A stretch of 64,000 bases of DNA from Paenibacillus antri (lineage in GTDB: Bacteria; Bacillota; Bacilli; Paenibacillales; YIM-B00363), in contig NZ_VCIW01000007.1 of assembly GCF_005765165.1 (NCBI RefSeq), positions 62,001 through 126,000 of the forward strand, read 5' to 3'. The translations under genes and the position numbers were made by a program. Within the stretch, counting starts at the first letter, position 1, and every line of letters begins with the position of its first letter. Shown here piece by piece: positions 8,354 to 17,274 of this stretch. The notes below the pieces were generated by a model, which was not told the origin of the DNA, did no database searches, and saw only the letters and a list, made by a program, of their open reading frames with translations.

Positions 8354-10708
8354 TTGGAAAAGATTCGGAGTTGGTTTTCCAAGAAGTACTTGCAACGCAT
8401 CTGGCTGACGGTCACCTTGGTCATCGTGGTTCTGGTCCTGATTTCATCTATAACGCTGTACGTGAGTTCGGAGCGCACAGTGCTTCAGGTTCACGAACGC
8501 GCCAACGATAAGGTACTGCATCAAATCGACTATAACATACGGTATATGAACGAAATCGTGACGAATACCGCAAGCTTTCTGTTCTTCGACACCGAGGTGA
8601 CCTACCTGCGCCTTGCGAAAGAATTGGATGACTACTTGTACATCAAGAGCATCGGCAAGCTGGACGCGGTCACGAGCAGTTCGTCCTTCGTTCATTCCAT
8701 GTTTATTTATAACGGCTTCCACGACGACTTCTTCATCGCGAACGGCGCGGCGCGATATTCCGTCGACGAGCGGTTCCGGAAGAACCTTAACGACTATATC
8801 CATTCCCAATCGTTGCCCCGCATGCGATTCGTTCCTTATTCGTTCGAGGCGTCCGACCCGAGCAATTACGGGAGTTTCGATATGTTTTTATACGCGATGT
8901 ACGAGCCGGACGCCAAGGGCAAGATCGAGAACATGCTCGTCTTGGCCATTTCGCCGGAGTGGATCTTCGAGAACATCCATATGCTGAACCAAACGGACTT
9001 GCAGCAGGAAGGCAGCTTCTTGATTCTCGACGGCAATCGGCAGTTGTTGTTTCAGAAAAGGCAAACGGGTCTGGTCGACCCGGAGGAGCTGGCCGTCGTC
9101 AACCGGCGGATCGACGAAGCCGTCGCCGACCGGGGTACGTTCACGATCGGCAAGGGGAAAGACCGCAAGGTCGTCACGTATCTAAATATCGGCGTCAACG
9201 ACTGGGTCGTGTTGAACGTTCAGCCCTACGACTCCGTCATGAGCGACGTCTACGACTTGCGGAATACGTCCATCTGGATCACCTCGATCTTCATGCTGAT
9301 CGCCGTCACGGTCGCCGTCGTCGCGACGAACGTCTTGTACCGGCCCGTCGACTCCTTCATGCGTCAGCTCAGGCAAGGCGGCGACGAATCGTCCCAGTCG
9401 AAGCTCCGGCCCAAGCATGACGAATTCTCTTACGTGACGAACCGTTACAAGCAGATGGTCGACAAGCTGGACTTGGTGAAGCGCGACTCGGAAGAGAAGG
9501 AAACGATCGTCAAGAGCTTCTATATTCGGAAGCTTCTGCTGAACAGCATGTCCATCACCGCCGAGGAGCTGGCGCACTTCTTCGGACGGCATTCGGGCGG
9601 CGGCGAAGCGGAAAGCTCCCTCTACGCGGTGTGCGTCATTAAGATCGATCGGTTGCACGATTTCGACATCAATACGAGCCCCAGCGAGAAGCGCTTGTAT
9701 TACTTCGCCATCTCCAATATCGCGAACGAGCTGCTAAGCAGCGTCTTCCGGAGCGAGACCGTAGATATGCGACGCGACCATATGGCGGCGATTCTGTCGA
9801 TTCCGGAGTCGAAGCGGGAGGGCTTTATGGCCGAGGTCGAGCCGATCTTCCGACGCATTCAAGAGGTCGCGAACACCTATTACAAGCTTTCCTTAACGTT
9901 CGCGATCAGCGAACCGTTCGCCGACATTCGCGGCACGACGGACCATTATGCGCGGGCGTTAGCATATTCCATGTACCGGATCAAATACGGGCATCAATCG
10001 ATCATTACGCCGGAGATGGCGGCGGAGGATACGGCGAATCTGGACTTCTACGTTCCTGAAGAGCTGGAGCGAAAGCTGATCAACGGCCTGAAATCGAACG
10101 ATCCGGCCGTCCTCGGTCAATTCTTAGACCAGTATATCGAGCTGGCGCGGCAGCTGACCTTCGATCAGACGATGCAGTCGTATTACCAAATCATTATGAC
10201 GATTCGGAAGACGTTGAAGGAAATCAATGCATTCAAGCTGCAGCCGATCAACGTCGACATGAACCGGGTGTATCAAAGCATGATGGAGAAGGAGACGATC
10301 GCCGAAGTCAAGGCGGTGTTGGCCGAGCTGTTCGAGGACTTGACGAGCGAAGCGAAGTCGATCCCGTCGCTGGACAAGAACGACGTGCTGCTCGAGACGA
10401 TCAAGGAGCTCGTCGCGATCAATTACACCGACGTCAATCTGAGCTTGCAGAGCATCGCCTCTATGCTGCATATGTCCGTGTCTTACGTAGGGCGCAGCTT
10501 CAAGAAGAGCGAGGGCTGCTCCGTCGCCGAATATATTAACGAAGTGAGGCTGTCGCAAGCGGAAAAGCTGCTCTCCAATAAAGATTACAGCGTGATCGAA
10601 ATCATGGAGCGGGTCGGGTTTATAAATCAAAGCCAGTTTTTCAAGCTATTCAAGAAAAAGTTCGGCGCGACCCCCCGGGAGTACCGCTTGAAGAAACTGA
10701 TCGAATGA
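8354..10708 (+). CDS. Membrane-anchored AraC-family regulator with extracellular sensor
   Basis: 784 aa. Transmembrane helix about 17-37, an extracellular sensor of about 265 residues, a second helix about 304-326, a cytoplasmic linker with HAMP-like and degenerate nucleotide-cyclase-like features, and a C-terminal AraC double helix-turn-helix from about 680 (SLQSIASMLHMSVSYVGRSF, then SVIEIMERVGFINQSQFFKL and the FGATPREYR signature). Start TTG 8354, with GAGGTGAG at 8341-8348. Such one-piece sensor-regulators in Paenibacillus usually control a neighbouring sugar importer; the GH29 and ABC genes just downstream are the obvious targets. It is convergent with the fucosidase, with 5 bp between stops. 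Confidence 0.9.
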   Translation: MEKIRSWFSKKYLQRIWLTVTLVIVVLVLISSITLYVSSERTVLQVHERANDKVLHQIDYNIRYMNEIVTNTASFLFFDTEVTYLRLAKELDDYLYIKSIGKLDAVTSSSSFVHSMFIYNGFHDDFFIANGAARYSVDERFRKNLNDYIHSQSLPRMRFVPYSFEASDPSNYGSFDMFLYAMYEPDAKGKIENMLVLAISPEWIFENIHMLNQTDLQQEGSFLILDGNRQLLFQKRQTGLVDPEELAVVNRRIDEAVADRGTFTIGKGKDRKVVTYLNIGVNDWVVLNVQPYDSVMSDVYDLRNTSIWITSIFMLIAVTVAVVATNVLYRPVDSFMRQLRQGGDESSQSKLRPKHDEFSYVTNRYKQMVDKLDLVKRDSEEKETIVKSFYIRKLLLNSMSITAEELAHFFGRHSGGGEAESSLYAVCVIKIDRLHDFDINTSPSEKRLYYFAISNIANELLSSVFRSETVDMRRDHMAAILSIPESKREGFMAEVEPIFRRIQEVANTYYKLSLTFAISEPFADIRGTTDHYARALAYSMYRIKYGHQSIITPEMAAEDTANLDFYVPEELERKLINGLKSNDPAVLGQFLDQYIELARQLTFDQTMQSYYQIIMTIRKTLKEINAFKLQPINVDMNRVYQSMMEKETIAEVKAVLAELFEDLTSEAKSIPSLDKNDVLLETIKELVAINYTDVNLSLQSIASMLHMSVSYVGRSFKKSEGCSVAEYINEVRLSQAEKLLSNKDYSVIEIMERVGFINQSQFFKLFKKKFGATPREYRLKKLIE

Positions 10709-10713
10709 TTGGA

Positions 10714-11751
10714 CTAACCGCGGAGCGCGGCGCCGAGCTCGCGAATACGCTCGTAATATTCCGGCGGCAGCTCGCCGTCGGCGTTCGGCGCGACGTTGAT
10801 CAAGTAATTCCCCCCTAACGCCTTCACTTGGGCCCAACGGCTCAGCACCCACTCCGTCGGTTGGTACCGATGCGGCTCGGTGTACCCCCAACCCGAGCCC
10901 TCGGGCCAAATATCGCACAGCTCCCACCATCCGTCCGGCGCCCGCTCCGGCATCGTCCGCTCCGGCGTCTCGTAATCCCCGTACCCATGCATTCTGGAGT
11001 TGACGACGATCGAGGGCTGCATCGCCCGGATGTCTTCGATCGACAGCGCCTCGGGCCCGCCGTCGAACCAGAGCAGGTCGATCGTCCCGTAATTCGTTAA
11101 CAGCTCCTCGATTTGACCGCGAATATGCTTCTTATGCGCTTCGATCCGCTCCGCCGACGGCGGGGCGAGGTCGATCGGTTCGTGCCGCAGGCCGTAATGC
11201 GGCGATTCGGGCGTGCCCTTGCTTTGGAAGCGGAAGGACATCTCATGACGTTGGAAATACCAGTCCGGCGGGGAATAGTAGAGGCCTACCTTTAGCCCGT
11301 ATTTCCTGCAGGCCTCGATGTACGGTCGTACGTAGTCCGCCGCGTCGGCGAAGCGGCCGGTGTGAAAATCGCCGTGTCGGCTCGGCCACAGCGCGAAGCC
11401 GTCATGATGCTTCGTTGTCAGAACGGCGTAACGGAAGCCGGCGTCGCTCGCCGCCTTCAGCCAAGCGTCGGGGTCGTACGCCCGCGGCCGGAACCTCTCG
11501 GCGAGGGCGAAATACGCTTCCGGCATCATCTTGCGCTCCGGATCGGTGTCCCACGGCGTGTCCGCGATCATGCCCCACGACAAGTCGACCTTGGCGCTCA
11601 CGCTCGAGAGGCCCCAGTGGACGAACAAGCCCATGCTGCCGTCGCCGAACCATTGCGCCTCGGGGTGCTCGTTGCGTCGGAAAGGACGCTGCCCCGCGAA
11701 CGAAGACTTCGAATGAATCATCGCATGCTGTCGATCCGCGATTTCGCTCAT
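10714..11751 (-). CDS. Alpha-L-fucosidase, glycoside hydrolase family 29
   Basis: 345 aa, cytoplasmic (no signal peptide). GH29 hallmarks: FGLFVHWG-type motif (MGLFVHWGLSS near 41-50), TKHHDGFALWPS near 114-124, and LLWFDGG with the predicted nucleophile Asp230. The C-terminus ends soon after the barrel (NYLINVAPNADGELP), so the usual C-terminal beta-sandwich is short or absent compared with the 400-450 aa typical of the family. The start ATG at 11751 (complement) is where family similarity begins; the frame stays open for 73 more codons upstream, but that stretch looks intergenic. Divergent from the importer genes; probably releases fucose from imported oligosaccharides. Confidence 0.88.
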   Translation of the reverse strand: MSEIADRQHAMIHSKSSFAGQRPFRRNEHPEAQWFGDGSMGLFVHWGLSSVSAKVDLSWGMIADTPWDTDPERKMMPEAYFALAERFRPRAYDPDAWLKAASDAGFRYAVLTTKHHDGFALWPSRHGDFHTGRFADAADYVRPYIEACRKYGLKVGLYYSPPDWYFQRHEMSFRFQSKGTPESPHYGLRHEPIDLAPPSAERIEAHKKHIRGQIEELLTNYGTIDLLWFDGGPEALSIEDIRAMQPSIVVNSRMHGYGDYETPERTMPERAPDGWWELCDIWPEGSGWGYTEPHRYQPTEWVLSRWAQVKALGGNYLINVAPNADGELPPEYYERIRELGAALRG

Positions 11752-11988
11752 GTGTCCAACAAATCCCTTCTCATGAAAATCGGTTCCTTCCCCCTCATCA
11801 TAACGAACGAGGCGCAGGGGATATACCTCCGAATGTAGCGATTCGTATGAAAATCGGCTCAAAAACCAAATCCCATAGAAATCGCCATTTCCCATACGGG
11901 CAACGCCGCGCGTTCGCCATTTTCCACAGTAGGCACTCTTAGGCGACCTCCGCCATAATCGGGGTAGCAAAAGAAACGAGGTGATCTT

Positions 11989-12954
11989 ATGAATCCCGTC
12001 AAGACCTACGGTACCGAGCGAGACGTTCGGCCATCCGCCGGGAAGCGGCGCAGATGGAGCCGCTTCAAACAGGATGGAGAGTTGTCCCTCCTGTTTTTAC
12101 CCGGATTCCTGTACTTATTGATCTTTGCATACATCCCCATGGCGGGCATCGTCGTCGCCTTCAAGAATTTCAAGGTGAACCTGGGGGTGTTTCGCAGCGA
12201 ATGGGTAGGCTTCGCGAACTTCGAATTTTTGTTCACGACGGAGCTCGCGTACCGCATCGTTCGAAACACGATTCTCTATAGCCTCAGCTATATGACGGTC
12301 ACGATGGCATGCGCGCTTGCGCTTGCGATTCTGATGAGCGAGCTGAGCCGAAGGTGGTTGAAGGTCCACCAAACCGTGTTGTTCCTTCCGTTCTTCCTGT
12401 CTTGGGTCATCGTCTCCTATATCACGGATACGATGCTGGACCATCAGTCCGGGTTTCTGAATTCCATGCTGGAATGGTTCGGCATGGAGCCCCGGATGTG
12501 GTATTTCGAGAACGACGCCTGGCCGCTCCTCTTGAACCTCGTCAATCTCTGGAAGGGAATCGGGTTCCAAACTTTGATTTTCTACGCCGGGATGATGGGG
12601 ATCGACTATACGTATTACGAGGCGGCGAAAATCGACGGCGCGTCGAAGCTGCAGATGGCGATGAAAATCACGATTCCGCTGCTCGCGCCGATTATCAGCG
12701 TGCTGATCATCCTGTCCGTGGCCAACATGTTCCGCGGCGACTTCGGCCTTCATTATTTCATTCCCCGCGATTCCGGGATGGTGTACGCGACGACCGACAT
12801 TATCGACACCTTCGTGTTCCGCGCCCTGCGCAGCATGGGCGACGTTGCGATGGCGGCCGCGGTCGGCCTGTTTCAATCGGTCGTCGGTTTGGTCATGGTG
12901 GTTCTGGCGAATTTCGTCATCCGCAAGGTCAACGAGGAGAATTCGTTATGGTAG
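11989..12954 (+). CDS. ABC transporter permease, LplB-type
   Basis: 321 aa, six hydrophobic segments, and the EAA loop YEAAKIDGASKLQMAMKI. The N-terminus fits the LplB/polysaccharide group (LLFLPGFLYLLIFAYIPMAGIVVAFKNF). ATG 11989 is preceded by GAGGTGATCTT. It opens a permease - permease - lipoprotein operon facing away from the fucosidase, with a 237-bp shared promoter region. No ATPase gene is present. Confidence 0.92.
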   Translation: MNPVKTYGTERDVRPSAGKRRRWSRFKQDGELSLLFLPGFLYLLIFAYIPMAGIVVAFKNFKVNLGVFRSEWVGFANFEFLFTTELAYRIVRNTILYSLSYMTVTMACALALAILMSELSRRWLKVHQTVLFLPFFLSWVIVSYITDTMLDHQSGFLNSMLEWFGMEPRMWYFENDAWPLLLNLVNLWKGIGFQTLIFYAGMMGIDYTYYEAAKIDGASKLQMAMKITIPLLAPIISVLIILSVANMFRGDFGLHYFIPRDSGMVYATTDIIDTFVFRALRSMGDVAMAAAVGLFQSVVGLVMVVLANFVIRKVNEENSLW

Positions 12955-12969
12955 GAGGGGGAGAGGCGC

Positions 12970-13842
12970 ATGGCCAGAGCGATCATTAACGGAATCTTCG
13001 CCCTCATTTCATTGTGCATGTTTCTCCCGTTCGTGTTGGTGATCACGTCCTCCCTCTCGGCGGAGCAATCGATCATCGCGAACGGGTACCAATACATTCC
13101 CGAGCAATGGAGCACGGAAGGCTACGCGACGGTATTCAAATCCCCCGCGATCTTGCTCCGGGCTTACGGCGTCACCGCCTTCATTACCGTCGCCGGGACG
13201 GCGCTTAGCCTGCTGCTGACCGCGATGACGGCCTATGTACTGTCCCGTAAAGATTATAAGTTCGGTCGGTTGGCTACGTTTTACGTCTTCTTCACGATGC
13301 TGTTCAGCGGCGGGCTCGTCCCGTTCTATATTTTGATGACGCAATATCTCCACCTGAAGGACAACATTCTTGCGATCATTCTGCCCAGCCTGTTGAACGT
13401 CTTTTACGTGATGATCATGCGAAGCTACATGCTGAAAATTCCGTTCGAGATGATCGAATCCGCCAAGATGGACGGGGCCGGCGAGTTCCGCATCTTTTTC
13501 CGAATGGTGCTGCCCTTGTCGACGCCCGGATTGGCGACCCTCGGTCTCATGATTTCCTTCAATTATTGGAACGAGTGGTTCAACGCGCTGCTGTTTTTGG
13601 AAAATCAGAGCCTTGCGCCGTTGCAGCTGCTGCTGCAGCGCATGATCCGGAACATCGAGTTCCTGACGAGCAACAGCGACTTCGTCTCCCAATTCGGGAT
13701 GGAGGTCGCGATCGCCGACCTGCCGAAATACAACGTCAGAATGGCGATGGCGATCCTTGCGGCCGGCCCGATGATGTTCGTCTTCCCGTTCTTCCAGCGA
13801 TATTTCGTCGCGGGTCTGACGATCGGTTCGTTGAAGGGCTGA
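12970..13842 (+). CDS. ABC transporter permease, YtcP/LplC-type
   Basis: 290 aa partner of the preceding permease. Six membrane segments; the EAA loop is degenerate but recognisable (IESAKMDGAGEFRIFFRM), and the protein ends in FVAGLTIGSLKG, the standard C-terminus of the LplC/YtcP group. ATG 12970 with GGAGGGGGAG upstream, 15 bp after the previous stop. It acts with the LplB-type subunit as the membrane channel for an oligosaccharide. Confidence 0.92.
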   Translation: MARAIINGIFALISLCMFLPFVLVITSSLSAEQSIIANGYQYIPEQWSTEGYATVFKSPAILLRAYGVTAFITVAGTALSLLLTAMTAYVLSRKDYKFGRLATFYVFFTMLFSGGLVPFYILMTQYLHLKDNILAIILPSLLNVFYVMIMRSYMLKIPFEMIESAKMDGAGEFRIFFRMVLPLSTPGLATLGLMISFNYWNEWFNALLFLENQSLAPLQLLLQRMIRNIEFLTSNSDFVSQFGMEVAIADLPKYNVRMAMAILAAGPMMFVFPFFQRYFVAGLTIGSLKG

Positions 13843-13848
13843 TTTCCG

Positions 13849-13878
13849 ATTATCCCCTGCAGCGATGCAGTCGATAAT
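13849..13878 (+). promoter_or_regulatory. Intercistronic hairpin between permease and binding-protein genes
   Basis: Nested inverted repeats: ATTATC/GATAAT outside and CTGCA/TGCAG inside, around a GCGA loop. It is located 7 bp after the permease stop and 35 bp before the lipoprotein start. No T-run follows. Such hairpins often stabilise the downstream mRNA so that the binding protein is made in excess; that role is inference. Confidence 0.45.
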
Positions 13879-13912
13879 ATATAATTTTCATTATCAAGGA
13901 GGTCACACCAGT

Positions 13913-15445
13913 ATGCATTCGGTACAATCCACGAAGAAGGTTCGGCTTGTCACTGTCATCGCGGCGCTCCTGTTCGCGACGGCCTGCAGCACGCAATCCG
14001 GAAACTCGACGGAAGAGACGCCTAAGGCGACGCCGCAGAGCACCGTAACGGACGCGGAAGGCGAGGGTATATCGGAGCCGGCCGAAGCCGAGCTCGAGCC
14101 CGTGAATTTGAAGTGGTATTTCCTGAGCTACGGCACGCCGACGGACATGGATACGATCGAAGCGGAATTCAACAAGTATACGCAAGAGTTAATTAACGCG
14201 ACGGTCGATCTGGTGCCGGTCGAAGCGGGGGATTACGAGGACAAGATGAATACGGTCATTGCGTCCGGCGAAGAGTTCGACATTGCGTGGACCTCCAACT
14301 GGAGCTTCGGTTACGTAGGCAACGTGAACAAAGGCGCGTTCTACCCGATCGAGGACTTATTGCCGGAATACGCGCCTAACGTAACGAAGCTGTTCGGCGA
14401 CAAGCTGGAGGACGCCCGGATTAACGGCAGCATCTACGCGATTCCGATCTACCAGACGATGACGCAAATTCAAGGCTTCGTCGTTCAGAAGCGCTTCGCC
14501 GACAAGTATAACTTGGATGTCTCTTCGATCAAGACCTATACGGATCTGGAGCCGTTCCTGCAACAGATTAAAGAGAACGAACCCGATATCATTCCGTTCG
14601 GCGCCGCCAAGGATCACTCTCCGATCTGGTCGGCGTACGATATTTCTTGGACCGGCGTGACGTTCCGCAACAGCGATCCGAAGACGATCATTCACACGGA
14701 CTTCGCGCCCGAGTATGAGAAGCACTTGCAGACGATGCATAAGTGGTTCAAGGCAGGCTGGATCAATAAGGACGCCGCGACCGCTCCGGATTTGAAATCG
14801 GTGCTGGCCAAGGGCAACGTCGCCGTCACGCAGGACTTTAATTTGAAGGCGGGCGGAGAAGCGGGGCACAAAGCGGAAAACGGTGGCCACGACGTTATCT
14901 ACATCCCGACGCAAGTGCCGACGTTCACGGGGGTGACCGCGACGATGAACGCGATCAGCCACACGTCGAAACATCCGGAGCGCGCCGTCGCGCTGCTGGA
15001 TCTGATGGCGTCCAATGCGGACATGTTCAATCTGCTGAAGTACGGCATCGAAGGCAAACACTATACCTTGAACGCCGAAGGCAAGGTCGTGCCGATCGCG
15101 GACAGCGGTTATCCGATGGGCGTACAAGGCTGGGTGATGGGCAACGAGACGATCGGCTACTTGATGGAAGGTCAGCCGGACGATACGTGGGAAGTGACGA
15201 TCGAGCGCAACGAGAACGCGCAGCGTTCGCCGCTGTACGGGTTTACGTTCAACGGGGAAAACGTGAAGACGGAAATCGCCGCCATGCAATCGGTGTCCGG
15301 CGAGTTCGGAGCGGGGCTGCAGACCGGCACGCTCGACCCGGCGGTATACTTGCCGAAGCTGCAGGACGCGCTGAAGAAAGCCGGCGTCGACGCGTATCTC
15401 GCGGAGCAGCAACGGCAGCTGGACGAGTGGTTCGCGAAGAAGTAA
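13913..15445 (+). CDS. ABC substrate-binding lipoprotein with DUF3502-type C-terminus
   Basis: 510 aa. Lipoprotein signal: KKVRLVTVIAALLFATAC, with the cysteine about 22 residues in. The central part follows the LplA/LipO-type binding proteins (LVPVEAGDYEDKMNTVIASGE, FDIAWTSNW), and the last about 130 residues match the DUF3502 domain of that group. ATG 13913 has AAGGAGGT 9 bp upstream; the ATG at 13865 lies inside the hairpin and has no ribosome site. It ends the importer operon before a strong bidirectional terminator. The ligand is probably an oligosaccharide, perhaps fucosylated given the adjacent GH29. Confidence 0.9.
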   Translation: MHSVQSTKKVRLVTVIAALLFATACSTQSGNSTEETPKATPQSTVTDAEGEGISEPAEAELEPVNLKWYFLSYGTPTDMDTIEAEFNKYTQELINATVDLVPVEAGDYEDKMNTVIASGEEFDIAWTSNWSFGYVGNVNKGAFYPIEDLLPEYAPNVTKLFGDKLEDARINGSIYAIPIYQTMTQIQGFVVQKRFADKYNLDVSSIKTYTDLEPFLQQIKENEPDIIPFGAAKDHSPIWSAYDISWTGVTFRNSDPKTIIHTDFAPEYEKHLQTMHKWFKAGWINKDAATAPDLKSVLAKGNVAVTQDFNLKAGGEAGHKAENGGHDVIYIPTQVPTFTGVTATMNAISHTSKHPERAVALLDLMASNADMFNLLKYGIEGKHYTLNAEGKVVPIADSGYPMGVQGWVMGNETIGYLMEGQPDDTWEVTIERNENAQRSPLYGFTFNGENVKTEIAAMQSVSGEFGAGLQTGTLDPAVYLPKLQDALKKAGVDAYLAEQQRQLDEWFAKK

Positions 15446-15450
15446 AACGA

Positions 15451-15495
15451 AAAAACATGCGCTTGCCCTTCGGTTTCGGGCAGGCGCATGTTTTT
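15451..15495. terminator. Bidirectional terminator between convergent genes
   Basis: Inverted repeat of 18-base arms (AAAAACATGCGCTTGCCC against GGGCAGGCGCATGTTTTT, one wobble pair) around a short loop. A-run on the left and T-run on the right let it work for the importer operon on + and for the Gly/Arg-rich protein gene on -. Confidence 0.92.
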
Positions 15496-15498
15496 CGT

Positions 15499-16011
15499 TT
15501 ACCGGCGGCGGCCCCGGCCGCTCGGGCGGCGCGACGAGCCGCTGCGGCGGCGTCTCCGGCGGCGGCGTCTCGGCAGCTCGTAGTAGGTATCGTCGTCGTT
15601 CGAGGACGCGCTCTTCGACTTGCCGATGCTGCCCATGACGAGCTTCAGCATCGGCGCCATCTGCTGCACCGAGCTCATGATCTTCTGGATTTTCGTCACG
15701 TTGTTGAGGACGCCGTCGATGCCGCCCATGCGCTCGATCAGCTGCGGGAGATTGCCGAGGTTGCCGAGCAGCCCGCCGAGGCCTCCGGCCCCGCCGGCGC
15801 CTCCGCCGCCGCCGAGCAGTCCGCCGAGGCCGCCTCCGCCGCCGGCTCCGGCTTGCGAGCCGGGCACGGGTCCGGGCACGCCCGGATAGCCGGTCGGGTC
15901 CGGCGTTACGCCGTAGGGCGGCTGGAAGCCGCCCGCGTAAGGCGTGGGCGCCGGAAAATGCCCGCCGTACGTAGTGTTGCTAACGTGTGGATTATGGTTC
16001 ACTGCGCTCAC
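15499..16011 (-). CDS. Gly-rich/Arg-tail protein, possibly YqfQ/VrrA-like
   Basis: 170 aa with three zones: a Pro/Gly/Tyr-rich N-terminus (1-50), a glycine block of GGGGLGGLLGGGGG type (about 54-88), a short helical core (LPQLIERMGGIDGVLNNVTK to LKLVMG), and an extremely basic tail with nine arginines in a row. The order Pro/Tyr-rich, Gly-rich, helical core, charged tail resembles B. subtilis YqfQ (VrrA); the match is by composition and weak. No signal peptide or membrane helix. It reads convergently to the importer and divergently from the YerC-like gene. The tail suggests binding to nucleic acid or an acidic polymer; function unknown. Confidence 0.6.
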   Translation of the reverse strand: MSAVNHNPHVSNTTYGGHFPAPTPYAGGFQPPYGVTPDPTGYPGVPGPVPGSQAGAGGGGGLGGLLGGGGGAGGAGGLGGLLGNLGNLPQLIERMGGIDGVLNNVTKIQKIMSSVQQMAPMLKLVMGSIGKSKSASSNDDDTYYELPRRRRRRRRRSGSSRRPSGRGRRR

Positions 16012-16099
16012 ATTCCTTTTTCCGCATAATGGGTTTGGTTTGGGCTTTCATACTACACACTATGTAGTCGCCTACGGATTGGTATAGACGGATGCCCGG

Positions 16100-16129
16100 T
16101 TTCCAAAAAGGTTATGGGCGTGTTACTAT
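16100..16129 (+). promoter_or_regulatory. Possible sigma-A promoter of the YerC-like gene
   Basis: TTTCCA and TACTAT separated by 18 bp, 53 bp before the start codon. Both boxes deviate from consensus; the position in the only + strand intergenic gap is the main support. Confidence 0.3.
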
Positions 16130-16181
16130 AGAACTGTACAATGTTAAAGCGTTAATGTCCGACCGAGGGGGACTCAATCCG

Positions 16182-16472
16182 ATGCAATTAAAGAAGCTGA
16201 ACGATAAATCGATCGACCAGCTGTTCGAAGCGGTGTTGACCTTGAAGAACCTCGAGGAATGCTATACGTTCTTCGACGACCTGTGCACGATCAACGAAAT
16301 CCAGTCGTTGTCCCAGCGATTAGAAGTGGCGCGGATGCTTCGCAAGGGCAGCACGTACAACCAGATCGAGACGGAAACCGGCGCGAGCACGGCGACGATC
16401 TCCCGCGTGAAGCGGTGCCTCAACTACGGCAACGACGGTTATAAGATGACGCTGGAGCGGCTGGGACGGTAG
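16182..16472 (+). CDS. yerC: YerC/YecD family TrpR-related regulator
   Basis: 96 aa. It belongs to the small TrpR-superfamily proteins: a helix with LEECYTFFDDLCTINEI, then SLSQRLEVARML, then a helix-turn-helix at about 55-78 (TYNQIETETGASTATISRVK). ATG 16182 was chosen because a GAGGGGG ribosome site lies 11-18 bp upstream and the protein then starts as family members do (MQLKKLNDKSIDQLF). The actual regulon is not known from the sequence. Together with the DgkB and RlmD genes downstream it recalls the B. subtilis yer region. Confidence 0.85.
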   Translation: MQLKKLNDKSIDQLFEAVLTLKNLEECYTFFDDLCTINEIQSLSQRLEVARMLRKGSTYNQIETETGASTATISRVKRCLNYGNDGYKMTLERLGR

Positions 16473-16479
16473 ATTCGCG

Positions 16480-17274
16480 ATGATCGGAGTATTGGTGATC
16501 AGTCACGGCTCGCGAAACCCGGATTGGGTGCGGCTCGTGGACGAAGCGATCGAATCGCTGCGCGCGCGCGTTTCGTATCCGGTGTACGCATCGTATTTGG
16601 AGCTGGTCGAAGGCCGGCTCATTCAGGACGGCATCGACGCGCTCGAAGCGCTCGGCGTGCGCGACCTGATCGTGCTGCCGCTGTTCGTCTCGTCGGGAAG
16701 CACGCATATCGAAGAAATCTCTTGGGCGCTCGGCGCGAAGGCGACGTGCCGGTTCGAGACGGATTTGACGCCGTTCCGGGTGTCGGCTCGTGTTTCTCTG
16801 TGCGCGCCGATCGACGCGGACGAAGACGTAATCGAGATTTTGTATGAGAAAATGTTACCCCTTTCACGTCATCCCTCGGACGAGCTCGTCTTGGTCGTCG
16901 GTCACGGCAGCGTGCTCAAGGGGTTTCATCGCGTCTGGCGCGATTGTCTGGAGCGCGCGGCTTCGCTGCTACGCGTCCGCGGCGGCTTCGCGGCGGCGGA
17001 CGCCGTCATGCTGCTGCCGGATCAGGTCGAGTGGAAGCTTCGTTGGTGGCGCCGCCATCGGCCGGAGCTGACGCCGATCGTCGCGCCGATGTTCGTGAGC
17101 GAAGGATATTTTACAGATAAAGTCATACCGTCCCGTTTCCGCGGGTATGATGTTCGGTATAACGGTCGTTCGCTGCTGCCCCATCCGCTGCTGTCGCGGT
17201 GGATGGCGCGGCGCGTCGAAGCGAAGGCGAAGGAGCTGGAAACAGATGGTCAAGCGAGCGAGACTCATCTATAA
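16480..17274 (+). CDS. CbiX/SirB-like sirohydrochlorin chelatase family protein
   Basis: 264 aa with two halves of the CbiX fold. The first carries VLVISHGSRNPDW with the metal-binding histidine near residue 9; the second carries LVLVVGHGSVLKGF. The family inserts Co or Fe into sirohydrochlorin. No other tetrapyrrole gene is nearby, so a paralogue with another role is possible. It starts 8 bp after the YerC-like stop, has only a weak ribosome site, and overlaps the start of the lipid kinase by 29 bp, which indicates translational coupling. Confidence 0.78.
   Translation: MIGVLVISHGSRNPDWVRLVDEAIESLRARVSYPVYASYLELVEGRLIQDGIDALEALGVRDLIVLPLFVSSGSTHIEEISWALGAKATCRFETDLTPFRVSARVSLCAPIDADEDVIEILYEKMLPLSRHPSDELVLVVGHGSVLKGFHRVWRDCLERAASLLRVRGGFAAADAVMLLPDQVEWKLRWWRRHRPELTPIVAPMFVSEGYFTDKVIPSRFRGYDVRYNGRSLLPHPLLSRWMARRVEAKAKELETDGQASETHL

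Noticed and set aside
15187-16029. 280-codon + frame running across the terminator and the Gly/Arg-rich gene
   Set aside because: It crosses a strong bidirectional terminator and is the antisense of the Gly/Arg-rich gene, whose frame has a defined start and composition.
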